Source: Homarus americanus (taxonomy: Eukaryota; Arthropoda; Malacostraca; Decapoda; Nephropidae). From it: DNA of 64,000 bases. Below, one piece after another: positions 23,217-34,389 of this stretch (positions are counted from its first letter, which is position 1; each line of letters opens with the position of its first letter). The stretch is from NCBI RefSeq assembly GCF_018991925.1, contig NW_024725489.1, positions 6,867,916 through 6,931,915 on the forward strand, given 5' to 3'. Made by a program: the position numbers and the translations under genes. The notes under the pieces are model-generated. The model was not told the origin of the DNA and ran no database searches. It worked only from the letters and a program-made list of their open reading frames with translations.

Positions 23217-24703
23217 AGAAGCAAAAGGCACTGTATGATACTGTTCTTTTCTGCGCTGCCTGTCCCTTCGGCAGGCAGTAGGCCAGTTAACCTTTTGGAA
23301 ACATTTCTGGAGCACGTACGGCTCAACAATTGTTGTATTTCATTGGCAGACAACAACACACTTTGGTTACACTCGACATCACCACCATTTTCTGTTTGTG
23401 CTTGTTCATCTTCACTGACCATGTCCACAGAGGCATCAGTAGAACTGTTACCAGTATCACTATTTTCCTCTGCGTGGACACTAGTTCCTGGTGGGTCTTG
23501 AGTTTCCACATCTGGTACTGACATCTGAATGTCTTCAGTTTGACTGTAATTTTTCCGAAGTTGCTGCACTGTGTTGGTGGTGTTTTTTTCCTTTAGTGTA
23601 TCACAGAGGCTCCCAAACATTTCAGTTAGAGCTGTAAACTGAGCTTTGAGTTCTTTAATTTCATTTTTCAAATCATTGATCTCTTCACGATGTGCAGGGA
23701 GTGTGTTGGCAGCTACCTGTTGTGTCGGTACGTCTGTGTTGCCCCATGCTGATCTTTCGATGACTGCTGGTGATGATCCTGGAGCTTTGGTGGGGAGGGC
23801 AGGCCAGGGGTTGGCCGTAGGGAGTACCCTAGCAGCATTAGTGTTTCTTGAGACCTGCCTGGGTGGCGGGTCTGGGCGCTGAAGGGGTGTAGGAGCTCTA
23901 GAACAGTTAGGGTGCCATACAGGAACTCCAACTGTTTTGCAGTTAATACACTTCTGTTGGATGACACCCCCTTGAGCAACTGTATCTCTGCAAACCTGTG
24001 TTGCATGTTGCCTTGAGCAGAGACCACACCACGGCTTAGTCGAGGGGCATAACCGGGCCACATGGCCCCAGTGCTGACAGTTGTAACACCTCCGGTTAGG
24101 GGGCTGATAGAGTGTTACCTTCAGAGTCCGATAGGCACCACGGACTCGAATGGTCTTGGGTGGGTCTTCCGAGCCAACCCAGTCTGCAATGACTGCATTC
24201 TTGCCCCTGAGTCGCTTCGTCCTTCTGATGTAGGGATGGGCTTCTAGTAGTGTAGGGGTCTGGTACTGGTCGAGCCCTATGATTATTATGGTTTTCTTGC
24301 TCGGTGGTTGGGATGATTGTTCCATGGTTATTCCCCTTATGCTATTGGTGAGGAGATCCTGTATGACTGCTGGGTCGTTTCTAATCAGAACATGATCTTG
24401 TGTACCGACTCTGAACTGAAACTCAGCCTCAGGATATTTGTCTTCCGCATCGTTCAGCCAGAGATACTTGTCTTCAGGTGATGTACCTTCAGGGAAGTAT
24501 AATCTTACTCTCATGGGGGTTTGTGGTTGTAGTTGATTGTCTCTAAGTCTTTCTGCCTTTTCGGCCTTCCGCTTGTTCCTGGACTGAACTAGTTGAAAGC
24601 CATCTTCTCCGTTGGTGTCAAGGTCAACACCACAGTCGCCTGGCTCACTCAGTGCATCAGGAGAGTTAAAGCGAGCAGCTGGGTCTCCAGTCAACTCAGA
24701 CAT
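23198..24703 (-). CDS. LINE ORF1 (Gag-like nucleic-acid-binding protein), 501 aa
   Basis: The protein packages the element RNA. It runs from a genuine ATG at 24703 (MSELTGDPAARF) to TAA at 23198-23200. A basic N-terminal region (RNKRKAEKAERLRD) leads into an RRM/PRE_C2HC-like segment (about residues 65-190). Zinc knuckles follow (CYNCQHWGHVARLC, then CGLCSRQHATQVC and CINCKTVGVPVWHPNC), then a Pro-rich linker and a predicted coiled coil (EINDLKNEIKELKAQFTALT). The C-terminus is acidic and Thr/Ser rich. It ends KYIS, with its TAA overlapping an ATG (TAATGG). The frame is fully open, unlike ORF2. Confidence 0.88.
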   Translation of the reverse strand: MSELTGDPAARFNSPDALSEPGDCGVDLDTNGEDGFQLVQSRNKRKAEKAERLRDNQLQPQTPMRVRLYFPEGTSPEDKYLWLNDAEDKYPEAEFQFRVGTQDHVLIRNDPAVIQDLLTNSIRGITMEQSSQPPSKKTIIIIGLDQYQTPTLLEAHPYIRRTKRLRGKNAVIADWVGSEDPPKTIRVRGAYRTLKVTLYQPPNRRCYNCQHWGHVARLCPSTKPWCGLCSRQHATQVCRDTVAQGGVIQQKCINCKTVGVPVWHPNCSRAPTPLQRPDPPPRQVSRNTNAARVLPTANPWPALPTKAPGSSPAVIERSAWGNTDVPTQQVAANTLPAHREEINDLKNEIKELKAQFTALTEMFGSLCDTLKEKNTTNTVQQLRKNYSQTEDIQMSVPDVETQDPPGTSVHAEENSDTGNSSTDASVDMVSEDEQAQTENGGDVECNQSVLLSANEIQQLLSRTCSRNVSKRLTGLLPAEGTGSAEKNSIIQCLLLLSKYIS

Positions 24704-24905
24704 GGTGGAGTTACAGGGCTCGACTTATATGCCTACGTCAGAGGGCCGAGGACTGCTTGGCACTCCTAGGAAGTCAGCGGTGGTTGGGAGGCGTAACCCT
24801 CTTAGAGGACAAAGGAGATTGGCATCTACTGTACAGCGTATTAGTGGTGTGAGGGGAGGCCATGAGCGGGCCTCCCGCGGAGGGAGTGTGGTGTCGGGGG
24901 GACTA

Positions 24906-25159
24906 AGGTAACAGGAGTTTTCTCAGTTTATAAACACTTTTATTACACTACACTTGTTCTTAATAGCATGTCTGTTTTTCTGGTGAGATACAGTATCAAA
25001 GTCAATTTTAGTTTCAAAAGAACTAACCAGCTTGGCACACTATGAGGACGGCAGTAGAGAGAGGTCAGGGTAAGTGGGAGTAAAAAAAAACAAGCAGGTC
25101 CTGGGGAGTAAAATTGGTTACTCAGGACAAGGTGTAAAACAGGACCAGGGAATGGTAGT
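24906..25159. other. Spacer between two LINEs
   Basis: No gene or motif recognised; probably the 5' junctions of both elements. Confidence 0.4.
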
Positions 25160-28100
25160 TTTAAATGTATAATATACAAACAGTAGGAGCGCTGAGAGCG
25201 CTTGTATATACCGAGAATGTAGACGTCATAGCAATCACTGAAACTTGGATGTATCTGGCGAGCAAGAACTTTTTTCAGAGTATCACATAGAAGGGTACAA
25301 CCTTTTTCACAAGGACAGGGAAGGTAGGAAGGGGGGTGGAGGGGGTCCGCACTCTTCGTCAGGGATACATTAAAATATATTAATATAATAATTCAATAAA
25401 GGGTGAAATAGGAACCGAGTCTATATGGGTAGAAATTGCTGAAGGAAGAGAAAAACTAATTATTGGAGTGATTTACAGGCCCCCAAGTCTTGGGAAAGAA
25501 GCAGCTATGCCCTTATGGCAGGAAATAAGTAGGGCAATAAAATACAACAACCTGTGCATTATGGGGGATTTCAACTTAAGAAATATTGACTGTGATAACA
25601 TTGTAGGTGACTACGAATCTGAAGACTTCCTAGACTCTCTGACGTTTGTCTTAAATACCCACAAAATGTTCTATACTACTGAGGGTATACACAAACACTT
25701 GTTCTCTTAAAAGTAGGTTCTATTCTCGTACGGGAGATATATATATACAGAGGGGACCCAGAAGCTCGTGTCCAAACCACAAGGACTCTGTCTTCACTCT
25801 CTCTATGTATTACTGCGCGCTGGGATGTACAGATGCCAGCATTCACAAGCTGAATACATAAAGTATAAATATGATAATTTATATACATAATATGTTGCAC
25901 AATAAATGGGAATATTACATAGAATTAATACATGTTCTGTAATACTTTACTATACATAATTAATAGAGTAATATAAGAGTAATATAATAATACACAGCTT
26001 AAGGTACTACTTTGTGTCCATATCATACAGACTCAGTACAGGAAAAGTTTGTAAAACAACTAATTACAAAACCTACTAGAGGTAACAATATATTAGATCT
26101 AATATTAACAAATAAAGAAAATATTATCAGAGATATCACAATAGGGGAAGAACTAGGGAACAGTGATCACAAAGAAATCAGGTTCAGCCTAAATTGAGAA
26201 ACGAAAAACAATGACAATATGGTCAGACTTTCGATCGGCGGATTATGAGGGGTTAAGAAGGTACCTAGGTGAGGTCGCCTGGGAACGGTCAGGTCAGTCC
26301 CAGGTAGGAACGGATGAGGTCACCGGCAACACAACAATTAATTATGACTATAATATATTCACTAGTATACTAGGTAAGGCACATTAACAAAATATACCGT
26401 ATAGAAAAATTAGGTCAAATAAGAATAAGCAAAGGTGGATAACCAGAAAACTTAAACATGGCCTAGGAATAAAGAAAGGAATTTATAATAAATTAAAGGG
26501 AGGGAAGGAGCATATCAGAAATAGGTATAATGAACTTGCTAGGAATGTTAAGAAAAATGTAAGCAAGAAAATCCAAGGCGAATCCCAAGGGATTTTTCCA
26601 GGTATATAGGACAAATATCAAGGACAAAGTGGGGCCTTTAAAGTCAGAGAGGGGAAGTGATCGAGGATAGTGTGAAGATAAGCAAACCATTAAACAGCTA
26701 CTTCTTATCAGTTTTCACAGAAGAAATTCACGAGGACATGCCAGAGGTGGAACTGACATTTAGGGGAAATGAAGAAGAGAAATTAAAGCATATCACTCTC
26801 AGAAAAGAGGAGGTTCTTAAGAAGATAAAAAAATTAAAGAAGACAAAATCCCCAGGGCCGGATGAAATTTTCTCTCGAGTTTTGAAAGAGTGTAAGGAAC
26901 AGTTTAGCTGACTCCTCGTAAATTTATTTACAAAATCATTAGACACGGAAGTTGTGCCAGACTTGTGGAAACAGGCAAATGTAGAACCCATATTAAAAAG
27001 GGAGACAGATCATCAGCGTCAAATTACCGGCCGATTAGTTTGACGTCAGTAGTGGGGAAATTTCTTGAATCAATTATAGCAAATAGCATCCGATCGCATT
27101 TAGAAAAAATTAAATTAATCTATGACTCTCAACATGGGTTTACAAAGGGAAAATCTTGTCTAACAATTCTGCTGACGTTTTATAGGAAAGTCTTTGAGGT
27201 TGTAGATAATGATGAAATTTACGATGCTATTTACTTACACTTTAGCAAAGCGTTTGACAGAGTACCGCATCAGAGACTTCTGAGAAAAGTTAAGGCTCAT
27301 GGTATCGAGGGGAAAGTTTTAAATTGGATAAAATCATGGCCTACCGATAGAACACAGAGGGTCAGCGTAGATGATATTAAATCTGTGTGGGGCAGTGTAA
27401 CCAGTGGGGTTCCCCAGGGGTCAGTACGGTGCCCACTCTTGTTCATAATCTACATAAACGATCTAGATACTGGGATCAGCAGTGACATAAGCAAGTTTGC
27501 GGATGACACCAAAATAGGGCGGCAGATTAATTCAGGGCAGGATGCAAATCCACTACAGGAGGATTTAAATAAACTGCAGGAGTAGTCACATTGGCAAATG
27601 AAATTCAACACCAGCTAGTGCAGCATACTTAATATTGAAAGAAAAAATACTGTCGTTGTATGCAGCCTTAACAACATAAACCTAGAGAAGTCGTCTTGTG
27701 AAAGAGACTTAGGGGGTACTTGTAAGCCCGGACATACGGCCTAGGTAACAGTACACTAATGTTCAAAATAAGGCAAACAGAGTATTAGGTTTTATATCTA
27801 CAAGTGTAAGTAATAAGAGAGCGGAGGTCGTATTTCAACTATATCTTCCGCTTCTCAGGCCGCACCTCTATTATGCTGTTCAGTTCTGGTGCCCTTATTA
27901 TAGAATGGATATCAATTCACTGGAGTCGGTGCAGCGAAGAATGACGAAACTGATTCCGGGACTTAGAAACCTTCCATATCAAGATATATTAAAAAAACTA
28001 AACTTGCATTCCCTAGAAAGACGAAGAGTGCGGGGAGATATGATAGAAGTATTTGAATAAGTGAAATGAATCAATAAAGGAGATATAGATGAAGTTCTTA

Positions 28101-28373
28101 TATTATCCAAGAAGGATAGGTCTCGTAGCAACGGATTTAAGTTGGATAAGTTTAGGTTTAGGAGGGAGATAGGAAGGAACTGGTTCACAAATAGGGTGGT
28201 AGACGAGTGGAACAAGCTTAGCAACTTTGTAGTAAGTGCTAGAAGCTGGAAAATTAAAAGCAGGCTAGATAGATTCACAGATGATATAGAGAGTGGTAGT
28301 AACTCTCAACAGGAACTGCCATGCACAGGCCAACCGGCCTATTGCAGACTCCTTATTTCCTTATGTTCTTATG
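25160..28373 (+). pseudogene. CR1-like LINE ORF2 relic (copy 1)
   Basis: Endonuclease pieces read TENVDVIAITETW, GVIYRPPSLGKE, CIMGDFNL and, after an insertion of about 320 bp at 25690-26010, ILDLILTNKEN and NSDHKEIRF. The RT reads KKGDRSSASNYRPISLTS, DSQHGFTKGKSCLT, FSKAFDRVPHQRLLRK, SGVPQGSVRCPLLFIIYIND and KFADDTKI. The tail ends with TTCCTTATGTTCTTATG, the octamer-type 3' end usual for CR1-group LINEs. Many stops and frameshifts are present (for example 26197, 26911, 27585), so it is dead. It lies between a LINE of another clade and the Ig gene and is related to the copy at 58.3-61.6 kb. Confidence 0.85.
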
Positions 28374-28839
28374 GCGAGAAGCTGAAGGAGGCTACAGACG
28401 TGTGGTGTGAGGAGCAGTTTGAAGAAGTATTTATAACTGCCTTAGTGAAGTCTAAGGACAAGGGAGGAAGTTTATTAAAGAAGAGTTGATGTCTCAGCCA
28501 GAAGTCACTAGTGGTGCAAATATTTACTTTTGGTGTGTGCGGAACCATCACACACTTTACCTGCCAGTACAGTATTTACTTCCCTGATAACAAAAATACT
28601 TAGTTTTGGACAACTAGAAACAACAAAGGTTATAAACACTATGTATTTTAAAATTAATTAATATATTTATTCATAAATACTTGAGACAACTGTATAAGTA
28701 TTAACAGAGATTCCATTCCGAAATATTATGTATCCTTATATGGATAATGTAATAAATATATAATAAATATGATGATGATGTTGGTGATGATGATGATGAT
28801 GATGGGTGGTGGCCGCCGAGGATTGGGGTGATGGCAGCA
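28374..28839. other. Spacer and 3' region of Ig gene, with (GAT)n tract
   Basis: It contains the probable 3' UTR of the minus-strand Ig gene: a GAT trinucleotide tract at about 28770-28805 and AATAAA on the minus strand (28666-28671). An open frame ending at 28489 continues from the LINE tail and has no recognised domain. Confidence 0.6.
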
Positions 28840-29238
28840 TCAGTAGACGTTGATGGTTGTGGCGGCTACCTCAGCGCCGTTGTTAAGGAGAACACACGTG
28901 TAGTCTCCGGCGTATTTACTCAAAAAGTCGTGGAAGACGAGATACGAGTGAGGCAGGTGGGTGCCGCTGCCCAGAGAGTACACGTAGCGGTTGTTGGTGG
29001 ACCATCTGGCCACCAGGTCATGTGTGGAGTACCGCCACTGTACCTGGTAGTGGTTGAGGTTGTCTGTGGTGAACACCTCCGCCCTGCAGAACACAAAGGC
29101 TTCGTCCAAGTAGGCAATATTGACCGACGTGCCGTTAGAAATGACTGCTTGAGCCGACGACTCGTTGTGTAGGGGCAGCGAGGCCGAGAGGGAGGCCAGG
29201 GAGAAGACGACTACTGCAGTCATGAACGTCGCCTGCAT
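28840..29238 (-). CDS. Secreted single Ig-domain protein, copy 2 (intact)
   Basis: The 132-aa protein starts at MQATFMTAVVVF. The upstream ATG used by the sister genes is GTG here (VSHHHN), so the second ATG is the first available start. Residues 1-18 form a hydrophobic signal peptide (TAVVVFSLASLSAS). The mature part has two N-glycosylation sequons (HNESS, NGTS). It then has one immunoglobulin fold: B-strand Cys in FVFCRAEV, core Trp in YQVQWRYS, and F-strand KYAGDYTCVLL, with 64 residues from Cys to Cys. The last strand ends TTINVY. There is no transmembrane segment or GPI signal and no intron. The fold is clear; the function is unknown. Promoter motifs lie at 29374-29398. Likely extracellular; an adhesion or defence role would be guesswork. 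Confidence 0.85.
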   Translation of the reverse strand: MQATFMTAVVVFSLASLSASLPLHNESSAQAVISNGTSVNIAYLDEAFVFCRAEVFTTDNLNHYQVQWRYSTHDLVARWSTNNRYVYSLGSGTHLPHSYLVFHDFLSKYAGDYTCVLLNNGAEVAATTINVY

Positions 29239-29373
29239 GGTGATGTTGTGATGGTGTGACACGTTGATGCTTGTCAAGACGTAATAATTGTGTTTTAAGA
29301 TACTTCAGGTGACGAGGTAGTTGTTGTTGGTGCAACGGCCGGTGGAATTGTGATGACAGGTGGTGGAGGCTCA

Positions 29374-29398
29374 CAATATATAGCCACACATGACGTAA
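29374..29398 (-). promoter_or_regulatory. CRE-like plus TATA core promoter, copy 2
   Basis: Minus strand: TTACGTCA (29391-29398) followed by TATATATT (29374-29381), about 135 bp upstream of the first ATG. Confidence 0.7.
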
Positions 29399-29451
29399 GT
29401 AATACAAACCGCTACCATTATGCATCACGAATCCTAAGAATGTTTCTTGGT

Positions 29452-30387
29452 AACACGGAGCTGACGACCCGCGCTTATCTTCTGACATACAGCAGCCATC
29501 TTAACTCTTCTGCCGCCACACATCCGCGATACTTTCTTCATGTTGTTATCAATGCGAGATGTTATAAGAAATTCAAATCCGTTCTTGAACACAATTATTA
29601 CATTGAATTATGTCGACATTCACCAGGAAGTATTGTTACACTTTGTGTCAAGTTTATTTACAATCTCATTTTATTGTAAACTTTCGTTCAGTTGAGAAAA
29701 TGTTTCACACAAAACATTTTCTCATTTTTTAGTTGTAAATATAATGGAATATGGATCACAATAATCTTAGTAGAAGGGTGAAGAGGCTGGCACTAATGTT
29801 TGAACATTCAGCTGATGGATCATTGTCTTATGTTCGTGAAATGAAACATTTGCGTAATGGAAATATTTAGACATAAAGACATAACTGAAATAAATCATTG
29901 TTATGTGAACCAAGCAGTAATGTTCACTTTATGGTACAGTTTTTGTTTGTAGTGATACAACTTTAAGTTGCTAATATAATACAACATTACTCAGTGTATC
30001 AACACCAGGTGACGAGGTTGTAGGGAAGATTGTGAGAGTGATACAACTTTATGTATTCACTACCATTAGTGAAGCTCCAGTAACAGATCTCACCTGGCCC
30101 GGATACCTGCGTCACCTAACAAGACGAGAGGATGTGGACATGAGTTACTGGTAAGGTAACAGCAGGAGGCCCTGCCTCACCTACGTCACGTCACAAGTAC
30201 CTCAAGACACCGCCAATACTACCAACAACTGATGCTACTCTCAGTGTAAAAACTTATCACAAGTGATCCTGTACGTCAGTCTCTGTCATGATAAGTCAAG
30301 ATAAACTGACCCTAACATTTCCTGCTATGGTCTTGTCTTATATTCTCTCCTGGGATGAAAACAATGATTTTATGATGTGCCAGAATG
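29452..30387. repeat. Upstream flank of Ig copy 2; no gene
   Basis: The stretch up to about 30020 is co-linear with 15726-16315. The remainder to 30387 has no recognised content. Confidence 0.7.
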
Positions 30388-30839
30388 TTGTGTTGTGTTT
30401 CTGTTTTGTGTTGTGTTGTGTTGCTTTTCGTTGTGTTGTGTTGTGTTTGTAATGCATTGTAGTGCAGTGTGCAGTACAAGATCTACCCAACACCAGCTGC
30501 TGCCACCACAACGTCTTACAACACAACACCTTCCCAACACCAGCTGCTGCCACCACAACGTCTTACAACACAACATCTTGCCACCACGAGCTACTGCAAC
30601 CACAACGTCTTACAACACAACACCTTCCCAACACCAGCTGCTGCCACCACAACGTCTTACAACACAAGAAAATATTGACCTTCAACCACTAAGATGCCAG
30701 ACAAGACGGCACTTTACACCTGTCGCCAACAACCAATCATAAACCAGAATTTCTACGTAAACAACAGCCACAGCAGCGAAACAACTTCTCATTATCTGAA
30801 TATTTTCACCAACCTTAACTGTATGACTCCTGGAGATGT

Positions 30840-32460
30840 GTGGCGATTATGTGAGACTACTGAGAGAGACTGTGTGAGACATAGTGACTTGTGAGAGACT
30901 GTAGGAGACCTAGAGAGACTTGTGAGAGACTGTGTGAGACAGAGACTTGTGAGAGACTGTATGAGACATAGAGACTTGTGAGAGACTGTGTGTTACGAGT
31001 TGGGGATTTAGAATATAGTTATACGTCTACCCAGATCCCAACAGGTAACAACAACAAAAAAACAAAGACAATCGGACTATAAAAGGGTAGACAAAGGATG
31101 CGAGTTTTCGTTGTGTATAATAAAGTACCATAAATCTCTAAACAAAATATTCAGCTTATAAATTACCCTTAACCAAACTTAACCTAAACATTAACAGTAT
31201 ATACATATTAATACAACATAAACAATTTTGAAGCAAGTGGACGTGGGGGAGGCAATACAAGATACAAGTACTTAAGTGAGGAGCTGAGATGGCTGACGAG
31301 TAAGGCTGAGTATTGTAGAAGACGGTAGGTAGTCACTGCCCGTAGGTTTAGAGGATAGATGATCCTGTGGTCACTTCCCAGAGCCAAGTCCTCTCTCCTC
31401 GAATTGGAGCTCACAAAGAAGACTTGGAGGAAGTGACGCAACAACCAGGATATGGAGAAGGGAAACCCCGGAGTGTTAACTAAGACGAGTCATACTCGTG
31501 TCTCGTCCCTAGATGGCGTTGCTCGTGGTGCTGGGTAGGTAGATCAGGACAATAGATGGTGTGGTTCGTAGTGCTGGGTGGAGGGGTTCGTAACACTGTG
31601 TGAGACATAGAGACTTGTGAGAGACTGTGTGAGACATTGAACTTGTGAGAGACTGTGTGAGACATAAAGACTTGTGAGAGACTGTGTGAGACAGAGACTT
31701 GTGATAGACTGTATGAGACATAGAGACTTGTGAGAGACTGTGTGAGACATAGAGACTTGTGAGAGACTGTGTGAGACATTGAACATGTGAGAGACTTTGT
31801 GAGACATAGAGAGACTTGTTGAGAGACTTTATGAGCCATAGAGAGACCTGTGAGAGATTGTGTGAGATATGAGAGACTTGTGAGAATCTTTGTGAGACAT
31901 AGAGAGACTTGTGAGAGACTGTGTAAGACATAGAGAGACCTGTGAGAGATTGTGTGAGATATGAGAGACTTGTGAGAATCTTTGTGAGACATACAAAGAC
32001 TTGTGAGAGATTGTGTGAGACATAAAGACTTGTGAGAGACTTTGTGAGACATTGAGAGACTTGTGGGAGACTGTGTGAGAAATAGAGAGACTTGTGAGAG
32101 ATGTGTGAGACATAGAGAGACTTGTGAGAGACTGTGTGAGACATAGAGAGACTGCTTGAGACATAGAAATACTTGTGTGAGACTGTGGAAGACAGACATA
32201 CTTGTGAGAGACTCTGCGAGATAAAAACTTATGAGAGACTGTGTGACATATTGTGACTTGTTAAAGACTGTGAAACATAGAGACACTAAGAGACTTGTGA
32301 GAGACTGTGAGACACAGAGAGACTTGTGAGACACACTAAGAGACTTGTGAGAGACACACACAGACTTGTGAGAGACACCGAGAGACTTGTGAGAGATACT
32401 GAAAGACTAGTGAGAGACACTGAGAGACTTGTGAGAGACACAGAGAGACTTGTGGGACTC
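30840..32460. repeat. About 30-33-bp minisatellite ending in 21-bp units
   Basis: Units around GAGACTTGTGAGAGACTGTG; the last part is shorter units around GAGAGACACTGAGAGACTTG. It is interrupted by a solo LTR. Open frames on both strands (SLSVSHK-type heptads on the minus strand) come from the repeat period and are not genes. Confidence 0.93.
30991..31595 (-). mobile_element. Solo LTR with 5-bp TSD
   Basis: The 605-bp sequence starts TGTTACGAGTTGGGG and ends GGTTCGTAACA, with inverted ends TGTTACGA/TCGTAACA. CTGTG flanks both sides (30986-30990, 31596-31600). In reverse orientation it matches the 5' LTR at 37565-38193. It inserted into the minisatellite and then lost its internal part by LTR-LTR recombination. 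Confidence 0.9.
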
Positions 32461-32469
32461 TCAGAGAGA

Positions 32470-33052
32470 CTATACGCTCAACTCCTTCAGTTCTGTGCGG
32501 TGTAAACAACATGTAGATGCGTGACGTCACACTTTCATTCACAAACCAGGAATCAGCTGTTATCTTGGTGCACTACGGCGTAGTACAGGAGACTCCACAC
32601 TTACCATCTTGCCAGACAAACACTTACATTACTTATAATATACTGTACCTTGTTAATTTACTTGAATAAGTGTTGGAACAAAGTTGGGTTAGACATAATA
32701 GTTGCTACAACTGTGTTAAAGATCACCAGAGTGTTGAGATAACACTCACCTGAATGATCTAAATACCTGACCTTCATCAGTACTAAGTAAGTCCATCAGG
32801 CTAGACGACGCTCTCATCTTAACCAAAAACAAGTTTATACTTACCAAAAAATTTATGGCGATGACTCATAGCTTTTGTTATTACTAAGTGACCACAAACT
32901 ACATCTCCATCACTGACTATAATATTACCATAACTATTGTATCATTAAACACATCTACTACAGCTAAAACATTAAGTGTATGACATAACTGAGCAGCAGT
33001 AACTGTTAGCTCTTACTATCTATAGCATCACATCCGTGGCAGAAGAGTTAAG
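32470..33052. repeat. Upstream flank shared with 41955-42559
   Basis: Low-copy flank of Ig copy 3, nearly identical to the flank of copy 4. No gene is recognised. Confidence 0.75.
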
Positions 33053-33145
33053 ATGGCTGCTGTAGATAAGGGCGGGTCGTCAGCTCCGTGTTACCAAGAA
33101 ACATTCTCAGGATTCGTGATGCATAATGGTAGCGGTTTGTATTAC

Positions 33146-33169
33146 TTACGTCATGTGTGGCTATATATT
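33146..33169 (+). promoter_or_regulatory. CRE-like plus TATA core promoter, copy 3
   Basis: TTACGTCA at 33146-33153 and TATATATT at 33162-33169, about 115 bp before the first ATG. Transcription would start near 33190-33200, giving a 5' leader of about 90 nt. Confidence 0.7.
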
Positions 33170-33281
33170 GTGAGCCTCCACCACCTGCCATCACAACTCC
33201 ACCAGCCGCTGCACCAACAACAACTACTTCGCCACCTTAAGTATCTTCAAACACAATTATTACATCTTGACAAACATCAAC

Positions 33282-33704
33282 ATGTCACGCCATTACAACA
33301 TCAACATGCAGGTGATGTTCCTCACTGCAGTACTCATCTTCTCCCTGGCCACCCTCTCGGCCTCGCTTCCCCTACACAACGAGTCGTCGGCTCAAGCAGT
33401 CATTGTTAACGGCACGTCGGTCAATATTGACTACCTGGAGGAAGCCTTCATGTTCTGCAGGGCAGAGGTGTCCACCACAGACAACCTGCAACACTACCAG
33501 GTACAGTGGCGGTACTCCACACATGACCTGGTGGCCAGATGGTCCGCCAGCAACAGCTATGTTTACTCCTTGGGCAGCGGCACCCACCGGCCTCATGCCT
33601 ACCTCGTCTTCCACGACTTTTTGAGTAAATACGCCGGAGACTACACGTGTGTTCTCCTTAACAACGGCGTCGAGGTAGCCGCCACAAACATCAACGTCTA
33701 CTGA
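33282..33704 (+). CDS. Secreted single Ig-domain protein, copy 3 (intact)
   Basis: The 140-aa protein runs from ATG 33282 (MSRHYNINMQ) to TGA at 33702-33704. A second in-frame ATG nine codons in gives a more typical signal peptide (MQVMFLTAVLIFSLATLSA). The mature domain starts SLPLHNESS. It has the Cys pair (FMFCRAEV and GDYTCVLL), the core Trp (VQWRYS) and the LVFHDFLSKYAGDY segment that marks strands E to F. Compared with copy 4 it differs in the signal peptide, at S/R in ASN(S/R)YVYS, D/H in STT(D/H)NL, and VEVAATNI against VEVDATTI. The 3' UTR carries (ATC)n at 33738-33793 and AATAAA at 33865-33870. The function is unknown; secretion and Ig fold are inferred. Confidence 0.87.
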   Translation: MSRHYNINMQVMFLTAVLIFSLATLSASLPLHNESSAQAVIVNGTSVNIDYLEEAFMFCRAEVSTTDNLQHYQVQWRYSTHDLVARWSASNSYVYSLGSGTHRPHAYLVFHDFLSKYAGDYTCVLLNNGVEVAATNINVY

Positions 33705-34389
33705 TGCTGCCATCACTACAATCCTCGGTGGCCACCACCCATCATCATCATCTTCATCATCCTCATCATCTTCATCATCATCATCATCAACATATAAGGA
33801 TACATATTATTTCTAACTGGAATCTCTGTTAATGTATATACAGTAGTCTCAAGTATTTATTATGAATAAATATATTAATTCATTTTAAAGTACATAGTGT
33901 TTATAACCTTTATTGTCTCGAGTCGTAAGTTGTAGCACATTAGTTATATTATTGAAACCAAGAAGCCATGATTCATATGTATTATTATAAAGACAGAATC
34001 TTGTCGTAAACTTTACCGCTGAAATGACGGACCTTTTGACCGTCCCTCGTGTGAATGTTGATTGTTTTATTTTGCGTTAAATTAACCGGTTTATGGTGTA
34101 CATGACTTATCCTTTTCATACAAGACTTATATATATTAAATAGTAGTATCAGAAGCATTATAGTCCATACATTTTGAAAACAAGAAGTTCATTATGTGAA
34201 CATTGCCCAGTGGGAGGTGTTGGTTCCGGCACTGCACTAAACCGCTTTCACTGCCCCAACTGTAAATCAGGTACACATTTCCAGCTGGTTGGATTATCAT
34301 ACTGCTTGACTGCCGAACTGGAGGTGATGACTGTGTAACTGTAGAGAAGATACTGCAGAGACCAAAGATGAGTACTGTACTCAATGAAC
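33705..34389 (+). other. 3' UTR and downstream flank of Ig copy 3
   Basis: Contains the (ATC)n tract and the poly(A) signal. It is colinear with the downstream flank of copy 4 apart from a LINE fragment inserted there. No further gene. Confidence 0.7.

Larger units (their letters stand above)
19110..24905 (-). mobile_element. Near full-length two-ORF LINE with RNase H (I-superfamily type)
   Basis: The element spans about 5.8 kb on the minus strand: a 5' region (24704-24905), ORF1, ORF2 and a 3' UTR (19110-19447). The 3' UTR ends in TGGGGTGCACAATAAAGTAG-like sequence, which resembles the tails at 2.3 kb and 55.6 kb. The end points are approximate and no target-site duplication was identified. 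RNase H plus a C-terminal CCHC motif suggests the I superfamily, for example a Nimb-like clade; the exact clade needs a tree. Confidence 0.8.

Noticed and set aside
31480..32361. 293-codon minus-strand frame of SLSVSHK-type repeats, and its mirror in unit 2
   Set aside because: It is the translation of a 30-33-bp and 21-bp minisatellite, interrupted by a solo LTR that itself breaks the supposed protein.
33267..33281. Extending the Ig protein upstream by five codons
   Set aside because: The upstream codon is TTG, not ATG; ATG at 33282 or the one nine codons later is preferred.
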